From Magicicada septendecula (Eukaryota > Arthropoda > Insecta > Hemiptera > Cicadidae): a DNA stretch of 64,000 nt. Of the stretch, positions 34,652 through 49,465 are shown piece by piece. Made by a program: the position numbers and the translations under genes. The notes beneath the pieces were generated by a model. The model worked only from the letters and a program-made list of their open reading frames with translations. It did no database searches and was not told where the DNA came from. Every line of letters begins with the position of its first letter. Within the stretch, counting starts at the first letter, position 1. The stretch is taken from positions 349,371,111 through 349,435,110 of the forward strand of contig CM068367.1 of the NCBI GenBank assembly GCA_034769895.1. Direction: 5' to 3'.

Positions 34652-35719
34652 CAAAGGGGCAAACCTAGGAGGGATATGGGGCCCTAAAATCTCCCCCCAA
34701 ATTTAATGTTCGGAGCAAAAATTTTAAACTGGTTGTGATTTTTTGAAATGTAATTGACTTCCAAGTTTTGTCAATTTAAAAAAAAAATACTATTTAGGTT
34801 ACTGATAAGTTTAAATAATCTACGATAGGCCTTACACTCAATAATAAACATAACAGATGTTGAAAGAAATGGTCAAAAATGAAAAGAAGTCAACTTGAAA
34901 GAGAGGAAGAGGACACGATTGTCCACTGGTTACAAGCAACTTGAAACATAAGATTCATGTGACGACATGCTTTACACTATGCTTGAGCCATGTCAGCTGA
35001 TTTATTTAATTCTGCAATGAAGGAACTGTTTCCTTTTACCCGCTAGTTGGTCATAAACTGACCATTGGCCTTCCCTTCTGTTCACTATTTCAGTATCTAC
35101 AGTAACATGTGAGCGATCCTTTACTACTTTTAGAAGAATAAAGAGTTTTACCAGAAGTGCGACAGGTCAAGATTGTTTGAATGGACAAGACTTGAATTTG
35201 TCCTCTAAAAACTGTTGTCACAAATAACTTCCTAAAAATTTTGATATTTTTAACTAATTGTAAATAGGGACATATCTTTTTATATTTTAACTTAATTTTT
35301 CATGTTGATAACTTGAATCACAAAGCACATAATGTGAATGAGTTTTAATTTCTTAACATTATTTTTCATAATGCGACATGGCGTGTATACAAGCAACAAA
35401 ATATTATAAAATTAAACATAAACATATTCACTTAAAATTTTTCGTGTTCTTGCACGTATTAACCCTCACTTTCTTAATTTTGACATTCTCTTTAAAGTAT
35501 TTATATTTCACAGAAAGGTATTATTAGACCAACTGCAAGCTTATGTGGTTTTTAATTGATTTTAATGAAATTAGTGAATTACAGCTATTATTTGCCCACT
35601 AGTTTTAATTTGTTGGTATGATTTTCATTATAATATGAGAAAAAACAATACTCTAAGAAAACGATATGTGGTTGAAAAAATCGCCCCTCCCGAAATGAAA
35701 TCTAGCTTTACCCCTACAC
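34652..35719 (+). mobile_element. Degraded hAT element inserted in a CA repeat
   Basis: The left end AAAGGGGCAAACCTAGGAGG (about 34652) and the right end, which in reverse complement reads TAGGGGTAAAGCTAGATTTC, look like matching terminal repeats. Both sides abut CA dinucleotide repeats (34632-34651 and 35717 onward), suggesting insertion into a microsatellite, which makes the target duplication unreadable. A relic of the hAT dimerisation domain lies inside at about 35085-35210. Confidence 0.5.
35030..35225 (+). pseudogene. hAT transposase dimerisation-domain relic
   Basis: The plus strand reads KELFPFTR in one frame and then SVSTVTCERSFTTFRRIKSF followed by a decayed GQDCLNGQDLNLS in another. 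The T-CERSFS-LRRIK-YLRS-MGQ-RLNGLAL pattern is the hAT C-terminal dimerisation domain. The rest of the transposase is absent or unreadable. Confidence 0.7.
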
Positions 35720-35756
35720 AAACACACACACACACACACACGCGTGTGTGTGTGTA
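35715..35756. repeat. CA/CG/TG compound microsatellite (palindromic)
   Basis: A CA run passes through CGCG into a TG run, so the two halves are self-complementary and could form a hairpin. Confidence 0.9.
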
Positions 35757-35759
35757 AAA

Positions 35760-37454
35760 GGCAGCATAATTATTAAAATTCTCTCAATTTTACAATGAAT
35801 TTTGCACACCCACCCCCTATATAAGTTATGATGAATTTCTAACAGTACTGCTTTGTGTGTGTGTGTTTTAATGCATGCTTGGTTTCCATCTATCCCCATA
35901 TTCAACTTTCAATTCATAATTATTAAACAATATGAGTGTCCATCCACACATAACATAGTGTACAACGTTCAAGTAGCGTGTACGTTTTCCAGGTACCATG
36001 TATGTTTTTATTGTTATGTCTTTGACTTTGATTAATGTTCGACAATCTCTTACGACGGATCGTGTCTAACGATGGAATGATCATTCTAAAATGCATCACA
36101 TGGCTACTAGAAGTCACAAGACAGAACTAACTGAAATAAGGTAATATAACAATTAAATCAATTAATGGCTTGGATACTGGAAACATGAATTTTAAACAAT
36201 AAGATATATATAACATTATTAATATTGTCAGGTCCCAATAAAAATGTCTTTCCAATAGTGCCACTTTCATCAAGTTTTGTTGCACACAAAAAAATGAAAG
36301 GAAACATATACAAAATAACAGGTACAATGTTAGTTTCATATATTTTATCAGTCATTGATGCACAATGTTTATGTATTGTTCACATCATTGGATGAGTATT
36401 TATATCTAACATACCTAATGTTATTAGAGTTGTTTCACACAGCTGACATCGCACTTTGAATTCATCAACCTCTACAATTTTTTCTCCCTCAACCTCTACA
36501 CATGGTAAGTATTGCCAGCCACAAACAAAATGATGACCATAAAACTAAACATTAGCTAGAAATTGCATTTTGTTCTGCACAAGGCAAAAAAACAGACATT
36601 TTGGCAATTCAGTATCACATAAAATAGTTACTTAAGTCTAAAAAATGAATTCACACACACACACATACTGTATGTGTTTGTTATATTTCATCTTATGTTT
36701 CATTAGTTATGTTTATGTATAGTTTTTGCTTGACTACCTTGCTCCATCTACTGATTCAAATGTGTAAGTAATCATGTTTGAGAGGTAAATGGTTCAGGTA
36801 ACTTAGCCAAACATGCCTATGAATTAACACATCTTTCTGACGCATTACATGCTGTTATATATGATACAACTTATATATACTAATTGTAAAAAATTATTCT
36901 GAGTTTCTGTAAAACAGTAATCCAGTTGTTCATATTCAAACTGTAAAACTATATCTTCCATTTGATAAGGTCTTAGATTACAGTTAGTTGTTGTATGTAG
37001 AAAAATGATTTATATCTGTGTAGGAGGTAACCAGTAAAGAAATGTGGGTATTTAACAAATTACTAATATGTATCCATTGGAGGGAATGAGAGAAATCCCT
37101 CCCCCCCAAATAGTCACTTCAGGCAAAATTTTGTTTGTCATCTTGTGATTGTAAAATGTTTTTGTGATTGTAAAAATGATACAAAATTCATATCACATTA
37201 TGTTTGTTCATAGTTTACTGATGGTTTATTTGTATGGCCATTAATTTCTGATTGATACATTACTTAAATGAGTAGTATGTATTTTAAACTGTAAGTGAAT
37301 ATTAAAAAAAAAAAAACACTGAACTGACAGAGATATGATATTGCACCTGTACGTTAATAAACTTATTGTGTTGATAATAACACACTGTATTTTTATCTTC
37401 ATTCGTTCCTAAAATGTATACTTTAGACTATTAAAGAATGACCTAAAGTTTCAG
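35760..37454. other. Mostly gene-free stretch
   Basis: AT-rich DNA with short CA/TG runs (35855-35869, 36652-36666). The only coding-like signal is the frame at 36396-36549. Open stretches at 36127-36355 on the minus strand are hydrophobic, low-information and unsupported. Confidence 0.4.
36396..36549 (-). other. Possible exon-like reading frame, unrecognised
   Basis: A minus-strand frame without stops for about 50 codons, opened by TAG at about 36550, contains HHFVCGWQYLPCVEVEGE and VEVDEFKVRCQLCETTLITL. Composition (paired Cys, alternating acidic and Val residues) is much more protein-like than the surroundings. A possible acceptor (GTTTAG) precedes it and a possible donor (TTAG|GTATGT) falls right after ITL. 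It could be one exon of a host gene, a zinc-binding piece of a transposase, or chance. I do not recognise the family, and no neighbouring exon is clear. Confidence 0.3.
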
Positions 37455-37495
37455 ATTTACCCCCTCCCAAAAAAAAATTGCTGGATCCGCCCGTG
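37455..37495 (-). repeat. Possible hAT terminal fragment
   Basis: In reverse complement this reads CACGGGCGGATCCAGCAATT, close to the CA-G-GGCGGATCCAG termini of some hAT elements. A G-rich partner at about 37076-37110 (GGAGGGAATGAG then CCCTCCCCCCC) may belong to the same relic. No transposase or target duplication is found. Confidence 0.3.
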
Positions 37496-38920
37496 ATGTG
37501 TAATACATATAATATGTACTTTCCTTACTATGTTATTAAATGGGAATATTTAATATTACAGTCCCAGTTTTGATATCTCAATGTCACATCATATATAAGA
37601 TTATTTAAAAAATCATGTTGATGCAAGATACTGTGTAATCAAAATCACTAAGGAAACTCTTAATGTGCACTTTATTGTATAATGTATTTGTACACCAGGC
37701 ATTACAACTTAAGTTAATGTTCTGAACAGATTAAACCAGTTAAAAATAACTTTCAACACTTAATATTATATTTTAAAAACTGTTTACATGTTCATACTAA
37801 ATACATTAATGCAGTCGCGTGGCGTCCATGTAACCGCTGTTCCATAAATAATAATATAAGAGAAAAAAAAAGAATAAAAGAAATAAGAGAAAATAATATT
37901 AATTATTATCACAGAATGAATGCTTTGGTTATTGAATAATTTGAAATTGGAACAACGTTAGTAGGGAAACTTGAAGAACTGCTAACCCATTCCTTTAGAA
38001 CTGCTGGGCACTTACACTGTCTTTTGTTGCCGGCTCGGACATCGGCAATGCTTTACTGTATATGGTCATTGACCTCGTAATAGTTGTCATTGTACTGACT
38101 GTGGAGGGGGGGGCACATTCATCCACCCAATATGTTGCTGCTGTATAAACCAGCAAAACGCTCAGTTAGCACCTATGTTCCTTTTCAGAACAGACATGTA
38201 GCAGTTACTACGTATTTATTTGTGTTTTGTTCATTTAGTCATGTGTTTCTCTGTTTGTCTTTATTATTTTAAATTCGATTATTTGTGTCCTGATTTATTC
38301 TGTGTAAGTATAATGGAGTCAGATCCCATTGAACCGCGACCTTCTTCTTCTGCCAGTAAATGATAGAAAATACTCTAAAAAAAAATATTTTGGCTCTAAA
38401 AAGAACACTTGGTACTAGAAAAAATTCAAATTAATTTTTAGGAATATCACCACTGGCAACAGCTGTTATGAACCCAGGCCATCCCACTGCATTAATATTT
38501 CACAAAAAATAATTATTAATAGCTGAAAACTCATGTTAATTATACGTGAAGTATATGTTATTGTACGAGACTTAGCATAATAAGCTTTGAGGTTACGCAA
38601 TAGTAACAGCTCTTCCCTGCCCCTCGCCCAACAGCGTTGTCGCACATTACACTTGGTTATATGTAGGCAAAGGAGTGGAGGGGAGGTCTCTTGAAAACAC
38701 TTTACATCACGTGCCCGTGAGTGTGAGTGTTTCACGTGAGTGAAGCGACATGGCAATACCGCAGTGGACTCGAAGCTTATTTTGATATGTCTCACATAAT
38801 AGTAGGATTTAAAACATGAACATGATTCCACTTCCGACAAGGATAACTTAAATAATACATTATGGATCAAATAACATCAAGAGATGAAAGTGTAAAACAT
38901 TACAGGATAATTTTTAGATG
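37496..38920. other. Gene-free stretch
   Basis: AT-rich DNA. A minus-strand open stretch of 134 codons (38870-38466) has no recognised motif. A short plus-strand frame starting ATG 38312 (MESDPIEPRPSSSASK) stops after 16 codons and might be the N-terminus of a lost gene. Confidence 0.35.
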
Positions 38921-38921
38921 T

Positions 38922-40172
38922 ATAAGGGTAGGATGAAAAGTTCTGGGTCTGAATAAGAAAACTTTTAGGTTAAATTTGCATTTTTTGTCAACATAATCTT
39001 CATTTAGCTTGACAACTTTCCCTAAGCAATGTTCTAGAGTTATTATGACACACTGATAAGCTGATTTGTCAGGATACTCAAAATAGCCATTTACAGCATC
39101 GCTGACTTGATTCATACTGCAAATCTGTATCCACATTGTTAATTTTTCTCTTTATGCTGGGATTGAGAAATTGTTCAGGGTTAAATCTGGTAAGTATGGT
39201 GACTGAGGCAGCAAATCAATCCTTCAATTCTGTTATTTTTGCCACCACAACAATTGATGCATGAGCTGGGCATTGTTTTAATAAAACATTTATTTTTTGT
39301 TAAATGTAGGCATTTTTACTTGATTTCATCATTTAAGTTTGCATATTTGCCACCAATTGACGATAACCAGTGAAGAGTGTTCCACATATGGCCCAAAACA
39401 TTTATCACAATCTGACAGCAGATGGAATTGGCCTTGACTTGTTCAGGTTTGATTCGCCTTTCATGATCAATTGTTTTGAATTCTGTTTGGTCTCATGAGT
39501 ATTATAATAATGGACCTAAGTTTCATCAATGGTTATGAATCTGTGGTCTTTTTCTGTGTCCTTATGGAATTCCAAACAATTGCCTGAATCATTCTTTCGA
39601 CATTGTTTCTACCAAGTGTGAGCAAATGCAGCACAGTTCTGCCATACCCAAATGATTGTGTAAGATATGGCACACACGACATTCCACTGATATGTCAGGA
39701 GTCTCTAATAGCTGACTATCCTTCACTCTACAATCTCCCAAAGCACTCTTTTAAAATTTTCAATTGTTTCTAGCATAGTTACTTCATGGGGTATCCACTG
39801 CATGGTTCATCAGTTTGGCTTGTCTTACCTATTTTAAATTCATAGAACTAGTGTTTAACTGTTACATAAATGTATAAATGCTTAACAACGAGGAGTCCCC
39901 AAATGTTTAATTTAGCTCCTTTATCATATCTTTTGTATTTAAACCTTTCAAAAAAGTGTTTAATCATGCTACAAATTCCCAAACTGTCCACTGTTGAAAT
40001 AATATTTGAGGCACTCACTGAGGTGAACTGTCAAACTAACTAAACAACTCATTCACCATTGACTTGAAATAACAAACATCAGCCTATGAAGGATTAAATC
40101 ACATAATGCAATCAAAATAATGAGCATAGTGGTGCCGTATCTATATAAGGCCGATAATTTTTCACCCTATCC
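38922..40172 (-). mobile_element. mariner element, strongly decayed
   Basis: The left end (AAGGGTAGGATGAAAAGTTC, 38924) and the right end, which in reverse complement reads GGATAGGGTGAAAAATTATC (40172), are imperfect inverted repeats about 1.25 kb apart, the usual mariner length. The interior is a degraded minus-strand transposase. Exact ends are approximate because the repeats have diverged. Confidence 0.7.
38930..40110 (-). pseudogene. mariner transposase pseudogene
   Basis: Minus-strand reading shows HRFITIDET followed by a stop where Trp is expected and VHYYNTHETKQNSKQ (about 39550-39470), covering the first catalytic Asp. NNAQLMHQ sits where QDNAPVH is usual, and LPQSPYLPDLTLNNF at the PYSPDLAPSDF position. 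The last open part (39136-38900) reads AYQCVIITLEHCLGKVVKLN and DYVDKKCKFNLKVF, the C-terminus. There are many stops and substitutions at the second and third catalytic blocks, so this is an old relic. Confidence 0.8.
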
Positions 40173-40268
40173 AGGTAAAACAGATGCAATATATGTATAG
40201 GACATATTTTTGCTCAAGGCTACAAACAAACAATTCAATTATTTATTTTTTTAAATACGCAATACATA

Positions 40269-42732
40269 CAGTAGAACTTCCATATTATGAACTTCTAAAT
40301 AACGAAATTCTCTGTTCAACAAATTTTTTTCAGGAATTTTGAGAATTAGTCAGAAAAACATGTTAAAATGTCCCTACTTAACAAAGTTAGTTCTCTATTT
40401 AACGAACTTAAAAAAAATCTGGTAAAAAAATCTGGCCTGAGACTAGAATTCCATTTCTGTTTTACTTTATTTTACCTCCGTCCGTCTGATAACCAACTAT
40501 AGTGTGTTGATATTTAATAAAATGTTTGAATAACTTCGCCTATTACTGTAATGTGGAATGCAATGTGATCCCGCCCACTTGTCTACCCTTTCGCATTCAG
40601 TTCTCTGCACCACCACTGTCTGTTACAGCTCCACAGTTTACATACTACTCTGGTTTCGTCTTTGTCTTACTGTAGTTCTCTGTTTTAGTGAGTCCAAGTA
40701 ATTTACTGTATACAGTAGTTGTCAACTTGTATTTTTATGATATTCGCAGTGTTCGTCAGGCAGAATAGCGGTGGGACTTCAATAATATCAAAACGTCAAC
40801 AAGGTTTTCAGTATCAAAAAAAAATTGCAGATTCTTAATGAAGTGGACAGTAAAGTTAAAAAAAGAAATTGCATTACGTTTCGGTATTCCAGCAAATTCT
40901 TTATCAACCATATTAAAGAACCGCGAATCAATTGAAAACCACGCTGACCAGTTAAATACGAATCGAAAACGTTTTAAAACATGTGTTTATGAAGATTTAG
41001 ATGAGGCGGTTCTTAACTGGTTTACTGTGGTCCGTAAAAAAATACACCCGTATCGGGAGCATTAATAAAAGGAGAAAGCTTTGCTAACAATTTGCTAAAA
41101 TGTTAAACTATCCTGATTTTCAAGCCAGGGGTGGTTGGATAAGTTCAAATCACGTCACATTTCCCAAAAATGTGTCAGCGGCGAGAGTACTGATGTTAAA
41201 CAAGACGACCATGTTTCTTGGAAACAAAATGTCTTGCCAAAATTATTGCAGGAATACAACGATGACGATATTTTTAACGCCAATGAGACCGGCCTGTTTT
41301 TTAAATGTCTTCGTGATAAAACCCTTGCTTTCAAAGGAGACAGATGTTTCTGTGGGAAGCATAGTAAAGAGAGGGTGACTGTTATGGTCGTGGCGAATTA
41401 GTGCGGAAGTGAATAGTTAAAACGCCTGGACATTAGGAAAAGTCAATGGCCATATTGTTTCCGAGGAGTTAAATCTTTAGAAACAGATTACGATTTCAAT
41501 CGGAAAGCCTGGATGGCTACTGAAATATACACAAAATTTTCAATAAAACTCGATCATGAAATGATTAAACAAAAACGAAAAATTTTATTGTTTGTTGATA
41601 ATTTCCATGAACTGTTTCCGAGAAATGTAAAAATGTTAAGGTTGTTTATTTCCCCTCCGCCATGACCGCAAAACATCAACCTACGTACCAAGGGATTATT
41701 AAAAATTATCGCAAGCGAATCCTTGCAGAAGTTTTGAAGGCCATAGATGAAAATAAACCATTTAACCCAAGTAAATAAATTTCGTTAAAGAATGTGTTAA
41801 AGCTGTTTCTAAAGCATGTCAGGACGTCACGGGTGAAACAATAACTCGATGCTTCAAAACAACAGGCTATAAAACGGAACGTGAAAATGAAAATGTAGCT
41901 GACTCAGAAATAAATGTGGACGAGATTCCTGAGAATGTTTAAGATGCCTGGGAGAAGTTAGAAAACTGTTCTAATTTATGTAAAGATGTTTAACTAGCTG
42001 ACTATCTTCAAGTCAATGAGAACGTTGAAGTAGCAGCGTTTCCGGATGATGAAGAGACTATCAATGAAGTTAATGATAGAAAAGCTGAAGCATCGCAAAG
42101 TAGTAATAGAAGTGAAGATTTAGAAGAAAATGAAGAAGAAGAAGCGATCCTCTTTGATCCTGTTCCAAGGTTAGGACCGACGGACGATTTATTGAATGCA
42201 TTTAAGACTATAAGAAACGGAATACGTCAGCAGGAAAATGTACCGGATAAGATGTAAGATGTTTTTGTCATTAAATAAACTTGAATCATTCATTGAAAAT
42301 AGAACGATCTTTTCAAAAAAAAATCAAGCCAAGGTAACAGATTTTTTTTTCAAACTAAAAACTATAGCCTAGTTTTTAATTTCATTATTTGTTAAATTTG
42401 TGTTTTCATTACTTTCATGGTTTATAAAAAATACTGTATAATGCGTGATTATGTTATCTAAATAAATTTCAGTTTTATAATTAACATATTTCACTGGAAA
42501 ATTACTTTTATTACACTGTTCAATCACAATTCAATTTGTTAATTTTATTATTCAATTTGTTATCACTTTTATTTTATCAATTGTCTACTCATCAATAAAA
42601 TAATACACATTTTATTCGTCTTTTTGTTCGACCATACTCACTATTTTTCATTTTTTTTCTATTTAACGAATTTTCCATATAACGAACTTTTTTCGCTGCC
42701 CCGTGACACTTCGTTATATGGAAATTTGACTG
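40269..42732 (+). mobile_element. Tigger (pogo-type) transposon
   Basis: The left end CAGTAGAACTTCCATATTAT (40269) and the right end, CAGTCAAATTTCCATATAAC in reverse complement (42732), form inverted repeats of about 25 bp flanked by TA. The 2464-bp length matches complete Tigger-like elements. A single plus-strand transposase relic fills the interior. Confidence 0.93.
40775..42257 (+). pseudogene. Tigger transposase pseudogene
   Basis: The N-terminal CENP-B helix-turn-helix is seen as KKEIALRFGIPANSLSTILK (40864-40923). After stops and shifts, QGWLDKFKSRH and the first DDE block FNANETGLFFKC follow, where the usual Asp codon is AAT (41282-41284), an Asp-to-Asn change. KILLFVDNF (second Asp kept) and KHQPTYQGI (usual LQPMDQGI, third Asp lost) come next. 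The C-terminal tail is acidic (EDLEENEEEEAILFDPVPR), ending at TAA 42255-42257. At least four frame changes or stops lie in 41060-42000. The enzyme is inactive. Confidence 0.9.
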
Positions 42733-42754
42733 TATATGGTTTATAAGAAACATT

Positions 42755-43205
42755 ATCCCAGTCCATTCCCATCTTTCCAGTTCCCAGTTTCCATTCTCAT
42801 CTTTTGTTACACATCCTCAGTCAACTCTTGACCTACCATGATACGGTATACCATGACATTTACTCCATCTTCCCAACTTCTTCTATAGGTCATCTTTATT
42901 TTCAACTCACCATCAAACATCTCCATGCTAATTTAAAGTGTTCATAGCCTGTCTTTATTCACACTGTCAATTTGTCTATACCAGTGACGACACTGTATTT
43001 CTGGATTTATTCTACTATTTTTAAGCATTCTGTCAACCCCTAGTATTTTTTCAACTGATTTATTTGATATCATATGTATTCTAAATATTTTTGCTGAACA
43101 TTTTGGAAAACAATTTTATTGCATCCAGTTGCCTTTTCGAAAATCATTCAGTTGCCACACTTCAGATCCATGTACGGAAAGCTTTTTACTATTGAATTAA
43201 AGAGC
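42755..43205 (-). pseudogene. LINE ORF2 C-terminal fragment
   Basis: Minus-strand reading from about 43205 gives a degraded SVHGSEVWQLN (the YGSETW motif), FRIHMISNKSV, then RSWEDGVNVMVYRIMVGQEL and, near the end, METGNWKDGNGLG. These are the post-RT blocks of an insect non-LTR retrotransposon. Several stops are present. It starts right beside the right end of the Tigger element. Clade not determined. Confidence 0.6.
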
Positions 43206-45888
<2,683 letters not shown>

Positions 45889-46182
45889 CAATGGTTTAAA
45901 AAAGTTATAAGTCAATGAAAAAAGTAACAAAAAGTTTAAATTACAGTCACTGCAAAGTAATGTCACAAATTACGTAATTTTAAAGCTGTGTTACATGTTT
46001 ATGTTTTTAAATAAACATAATACTGTTTTCTTATAAACATACAATTAATAAACTTATATAAACAAAATTTAGAGTATCACTACTCTCGCCATTCCACAAA
46101 CAGATCGCAAAAGCTTAATCAAAAAGCTTTAATTTTTGTCTTGCTCTATAATGAAAAATATAGTAAGCAGTCTGTGTTGGTA

Positions 46183-47320
46183 CAGTAGCAGACTCAAGGG
46201 GGTAACACGCCCCCCCCCCCAGACTAACCAAAAAGTATACTGGATAAAATCTTTGTGCAAGTTGTAAAATTATATTTTATGATATTACATCAGTTAGTTA
46301 AAAATTATAATATAAATAAGAATTAAGTTGGTCAAGTAATAACAGAACAGATTTTTCTCTAACGTTAAGATGGTTTAGTATCTCACTGTAATTATTTGAT
46401 GGGACTACTGATATTTCTACTAACCAGCAATTAATTGTCAATGTCCATTTGATGTTATAATAATGCATTGAACCTTACTGGTGAAAAATTGCTTGCACAA
46501 TTTTGCAGAAACTACTTTGAATTTTATATTCACAATCAGGCTAGAATAGTGTGAATACACCAACTAATTATTTAGAGGTCATTGTGCTAACTGTAGGCTT
46601 AGTTTAGTGTATTGTGGCCTGCACAATAAACATCATTATATGCTGTTAAAACATGTGCAAACTCAGGTGGATAAATACTCAAGACGATGTGTTAATGTTT
46701 TAGATGCTTTAAATACTATTGCTCAACAACTGAAAGAAAAGGACGTGATGCATTTTCATTTCTTCAAACTATGCTGCCATCTAAGTTTCTAGTTAGAGTA
46801 GTTGTCTTAGCTCCAAACTTACAAGCAAAGTACGTGAGTGCATTGTATGCCAAGAAAATGGTAAATGCCACAATAGGAAGCCTACAGGAACAACTAGGTA
46901 ACAGCCTTGGTCACTTCAAACAGCTCCACAAAAGTATAAAAAAGCTTAGAACAACAACACTAAAAACAAAAAGAAACATCCAATACGTAGCCATATTGTG
47001 CGGAAGAATATTTTTATACTAATGTGTGCCTTCCATTTCTGGATTTCCTAATCAATGAACTTTCTTCTAGATTTCCCAAACCACACAAGCTACACATTGG
47101 GCAGATCCAGATACTGTTATCACCTGAAATTTAGGAAGATTATGAAACGTGTGTTCTGCAGGAAGCTGAATTGTATAAAAATAATTTACCTAGTTTTCCT
47201 GCTTTAAATTGAGAACTCAAAATATGGAAGCAGATGCGGATATCAACATCAGAAACTTTACCAAACTTCCTGCTGAAGCATACAAATTTGTGTCAGATTT
47301 ACCTAACCATATGTAGACCT
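46183..47320 (+). mobile_element. hAT element remnant, left end present
   Basis: CAGTAGCAGACTCAAGGGGG at 46183, followed by a poly-C run, resembles a hAT left terminus. A decayed hAT transposase follows from about 46380. No right terminus or target duplication was found before the Tigger at 47712, so the 3' end is probably deleted. Confidence 0.55.
46380..47320 (+). pseudogene. hAT transposase (ZMYM1-like) relic
   Basis: The plus strand reads DISTNQQLIVNVHLML near 46415 (the catalytic-side block usually DISTHEQLSI), then in the frame from 46771 LQAKYVSALYAKKMVNATIG, the long helical region of this family, and then in shifted frames CAFHFWIS, a SSRFPKPH-like patch and LQEAELYKNNLPSFPALN with ELKIWKQMRISTSETLP. 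The order fits a ZMYM1-like transposase, with the helical region before the DUF-like C-terminal part. Many stops are present and the dimerisation domain is missing. Confidence 0.65.
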
Positions 47321-47711
47321 ACGCTATCAGAACTGGTAGAATGTTCATTTTTGAAATGAGAACTCCATATACGGCTCACGCTTGTACACCTTGCCCTCCT
47401 AGGGCAGTAAACTGATTCAACATGTAATGAAACGTGTACAGAAATAGATGTAATGAAATAGATGCAGTGTTCCCAGATCAACCAAACCTCTTTTCCCCAC
47501 ATAGATGCCCAAAATTTCCCTACTGCCATAAGCATGTATGCTTTTTAAGCAAATTATAATATTTTAAAGAATGTGAGCATATCCTAAATATTTAAATACT
47601 ATTATAAGAATAATGTAAATATTAAAAATAATTTTATTTATGATAAAAGAAAATGTACTATCATGCTGAGAAATCAAGCTGAATACTTTTGAAATCCATT
47701 TCTTGTACATA
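47321..47711. other. Gene-free spacer
   Basis: AT-rich sequence between a hAT relic and the internally deleted Tigger. Nothing recognised. Confidence 0.5.
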
Positions 47712-48818
47712 CAGTAGAACCCCGTTAGTCCGAACCCCGCTAGTCCGAAATTCCGAACCACCTCCAGGAACCAAATAGGCAAGGAAAGCTATAAAAACAA
47801 CTGCAGATTTCATGAAGTGACAAATGATTTCTTTACATTTCTAATAAAATGGTTACATTTTGCAAAATCAGTAGAAAATAATACTAACCACTGTAATACG
47901 TATTAATCAGTAGGCCTACAATTACTGGAATAAAATTCTTAAACAAAACTACAAAAACTACAAACTACAAAAACAGAATTCAATTATTGTACTGTACAGT
48001 ACTTAGATTACAGTTTCTATACTTTATTAACAGAATTTCCAAATAAACACTTCAATATTAACACTTCACTTATTCACTGGTTGCACAAAATCAGTTATTC
48101 TCTGCTGCCATAAAGACGTAAATCTAGCAGACGACGCAATATTCCACCAGCGTCTCATGAACATGATGTCCGCCGCTGTAGCGTTGGCATGCTGCTCCAC
48201 ATACTGCAGGGATATTTCCAGCGCCTTTGCTGCTTCTGAATGTGAAATGAGATGTTCTGAATCATCGGCTTCATCCATCACATCAGAATCTTCATCGAAG
48301 TCTTGTCTGATCAGGGAAACGATTTCTGTATCTGTCAAAACTTGGTGGTCTTCCGTGTCAGCTGCCACCCACTTGTTCACACTGTTTCGTCTGCTTTTTC
48401 ACAGCCTGGAATTTGATGCATGAGCTGTAAAACTTCAGTCCTGTCATCAGCTTGTTCCGGACTATCGATGTAAGAGAGACTTGGTCATAATTTTTTCCAC
48501 GACTTTCTCAGCAGCTGTTCTTTGAGATTGTCCCATGCTTCACCTAACCAATAGATAACACCTAACCAATAGATGTTGATTTTCTTAAGACTTTGTTAAG
48601 ACTACGTAACATTTTATGAACTATTCAACTCTTATAAACCGTAAAATGCATTCGTTGAATAAAAAACGGGCAGATATGAGTTACATATAAGTTAAAGACC
48701 ATATTAAATCAAATAAATAATTATAATTATTTAATAATAATTATTTCGGATAATCCGAATTTTTGCCAATCTGAACCGGCCCCAGTCCCAATTAGTTCGG
48801 ACTAGCGGGGTTCTACTG
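47712..48818 (-). mobile_element. Internally deleted Tigger element
   Basis: The left end CAGTAGAACCCCGTTAGTCC (47712) and the right end, CAGTAGAACCCCGCTAGTCC in reverse complement (48818), are inverted repeats flanked by TA (47710-47711 and 48819-48820). At 1107 bp it is under half the size of a full Tigger, and only the end of the transposase gene is left. It would be mobilised only in trans. The terminal motif CAGTAGAACCCCG is shared with the Tigger at 51762. Confidence 0.94.
48066..48545 (-). pseudogene. Tigger transposase C-terminal fragment
   Basis: Minus-strand reading starts with AWDNLKEQLLRKSWKKL, then SYIDSPEQADDRTEVLQLMH, then (ORF 48380-48066) NKWVAADTEDHQVLTDTEIV, an acidic patch, HSEAAKALEISLQYVEQHAN and LWQQRITDFVQ. 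This is the conserved C-terminal region of Tigger/jerky-type transposases, including the final ITDF motif, ending at TAA 48066-48068. The DNA-binding and DDE domains are deleted. A frame change near 48380 separates the two parts. Confidence 0.85.
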
Positions 48819-48820
48819 TA

Positions 48821-49465
48821 GTTCGTTATTAGCCTAATATATTCAGACAACTTTCCAATTGTTTAATTTATAAAAACAATTTAAAATCAGTGACACCTAT
48901 TTTTTATTATAATATTTATAGTATCAACAATGAGAATGTTTATGTATGCGTTTGAAATTTCACAAGAATACAATTTTCAACCTTTGTTTACATTGTAGGT
49001 TTTTATTTAACCCACAAGTTTGATTCTGGTTTTTATATTGTATATGGCTGGAAGTTTTTTGTGTTTCAAAATTCAATTTAGTTATTTAACTATTTAAAAA
49101 TGTTTTAAAACTGAATTATTATACTGTGTACTAACAGCAGTTAAGCTTTGCAACCAGACAAGGAATGTTGTGACGTGTGCCATTCCACTGCACGTATCAC
49201 GGTACTACTACACATTTAAAATACGTGTAACACTGTCTCTCACAACACAGTATTTCTAATTGCATATAGCCATTATGTTTCATCTATGCCTGTTTCATTT
49301 ATTGCCACACTTTTCAGATCACTATTAACTACCAATAAAAACGTTAGTTTAGAAAGTGTAATTATACAGATACCTAAACGGATTTAACGGCAATATAAAG
49401 CATAGTCAACTAATAACAAAAATTATAATTAACAGGTAAGATGGTTGAGTAAGTTGTGACTTACC
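48821..49465. other. Gene-free spacer
   Basis: AT-rich DNA with no recognised feature. It may include the right flank of the IS630-like element. Confidence 0.45.

Noticed and set aside
38466-38870. 134-codon minus-strand open frame
   Set aside because: No motif recognised, no neighbouring exon signals and no repeat structure to support it.
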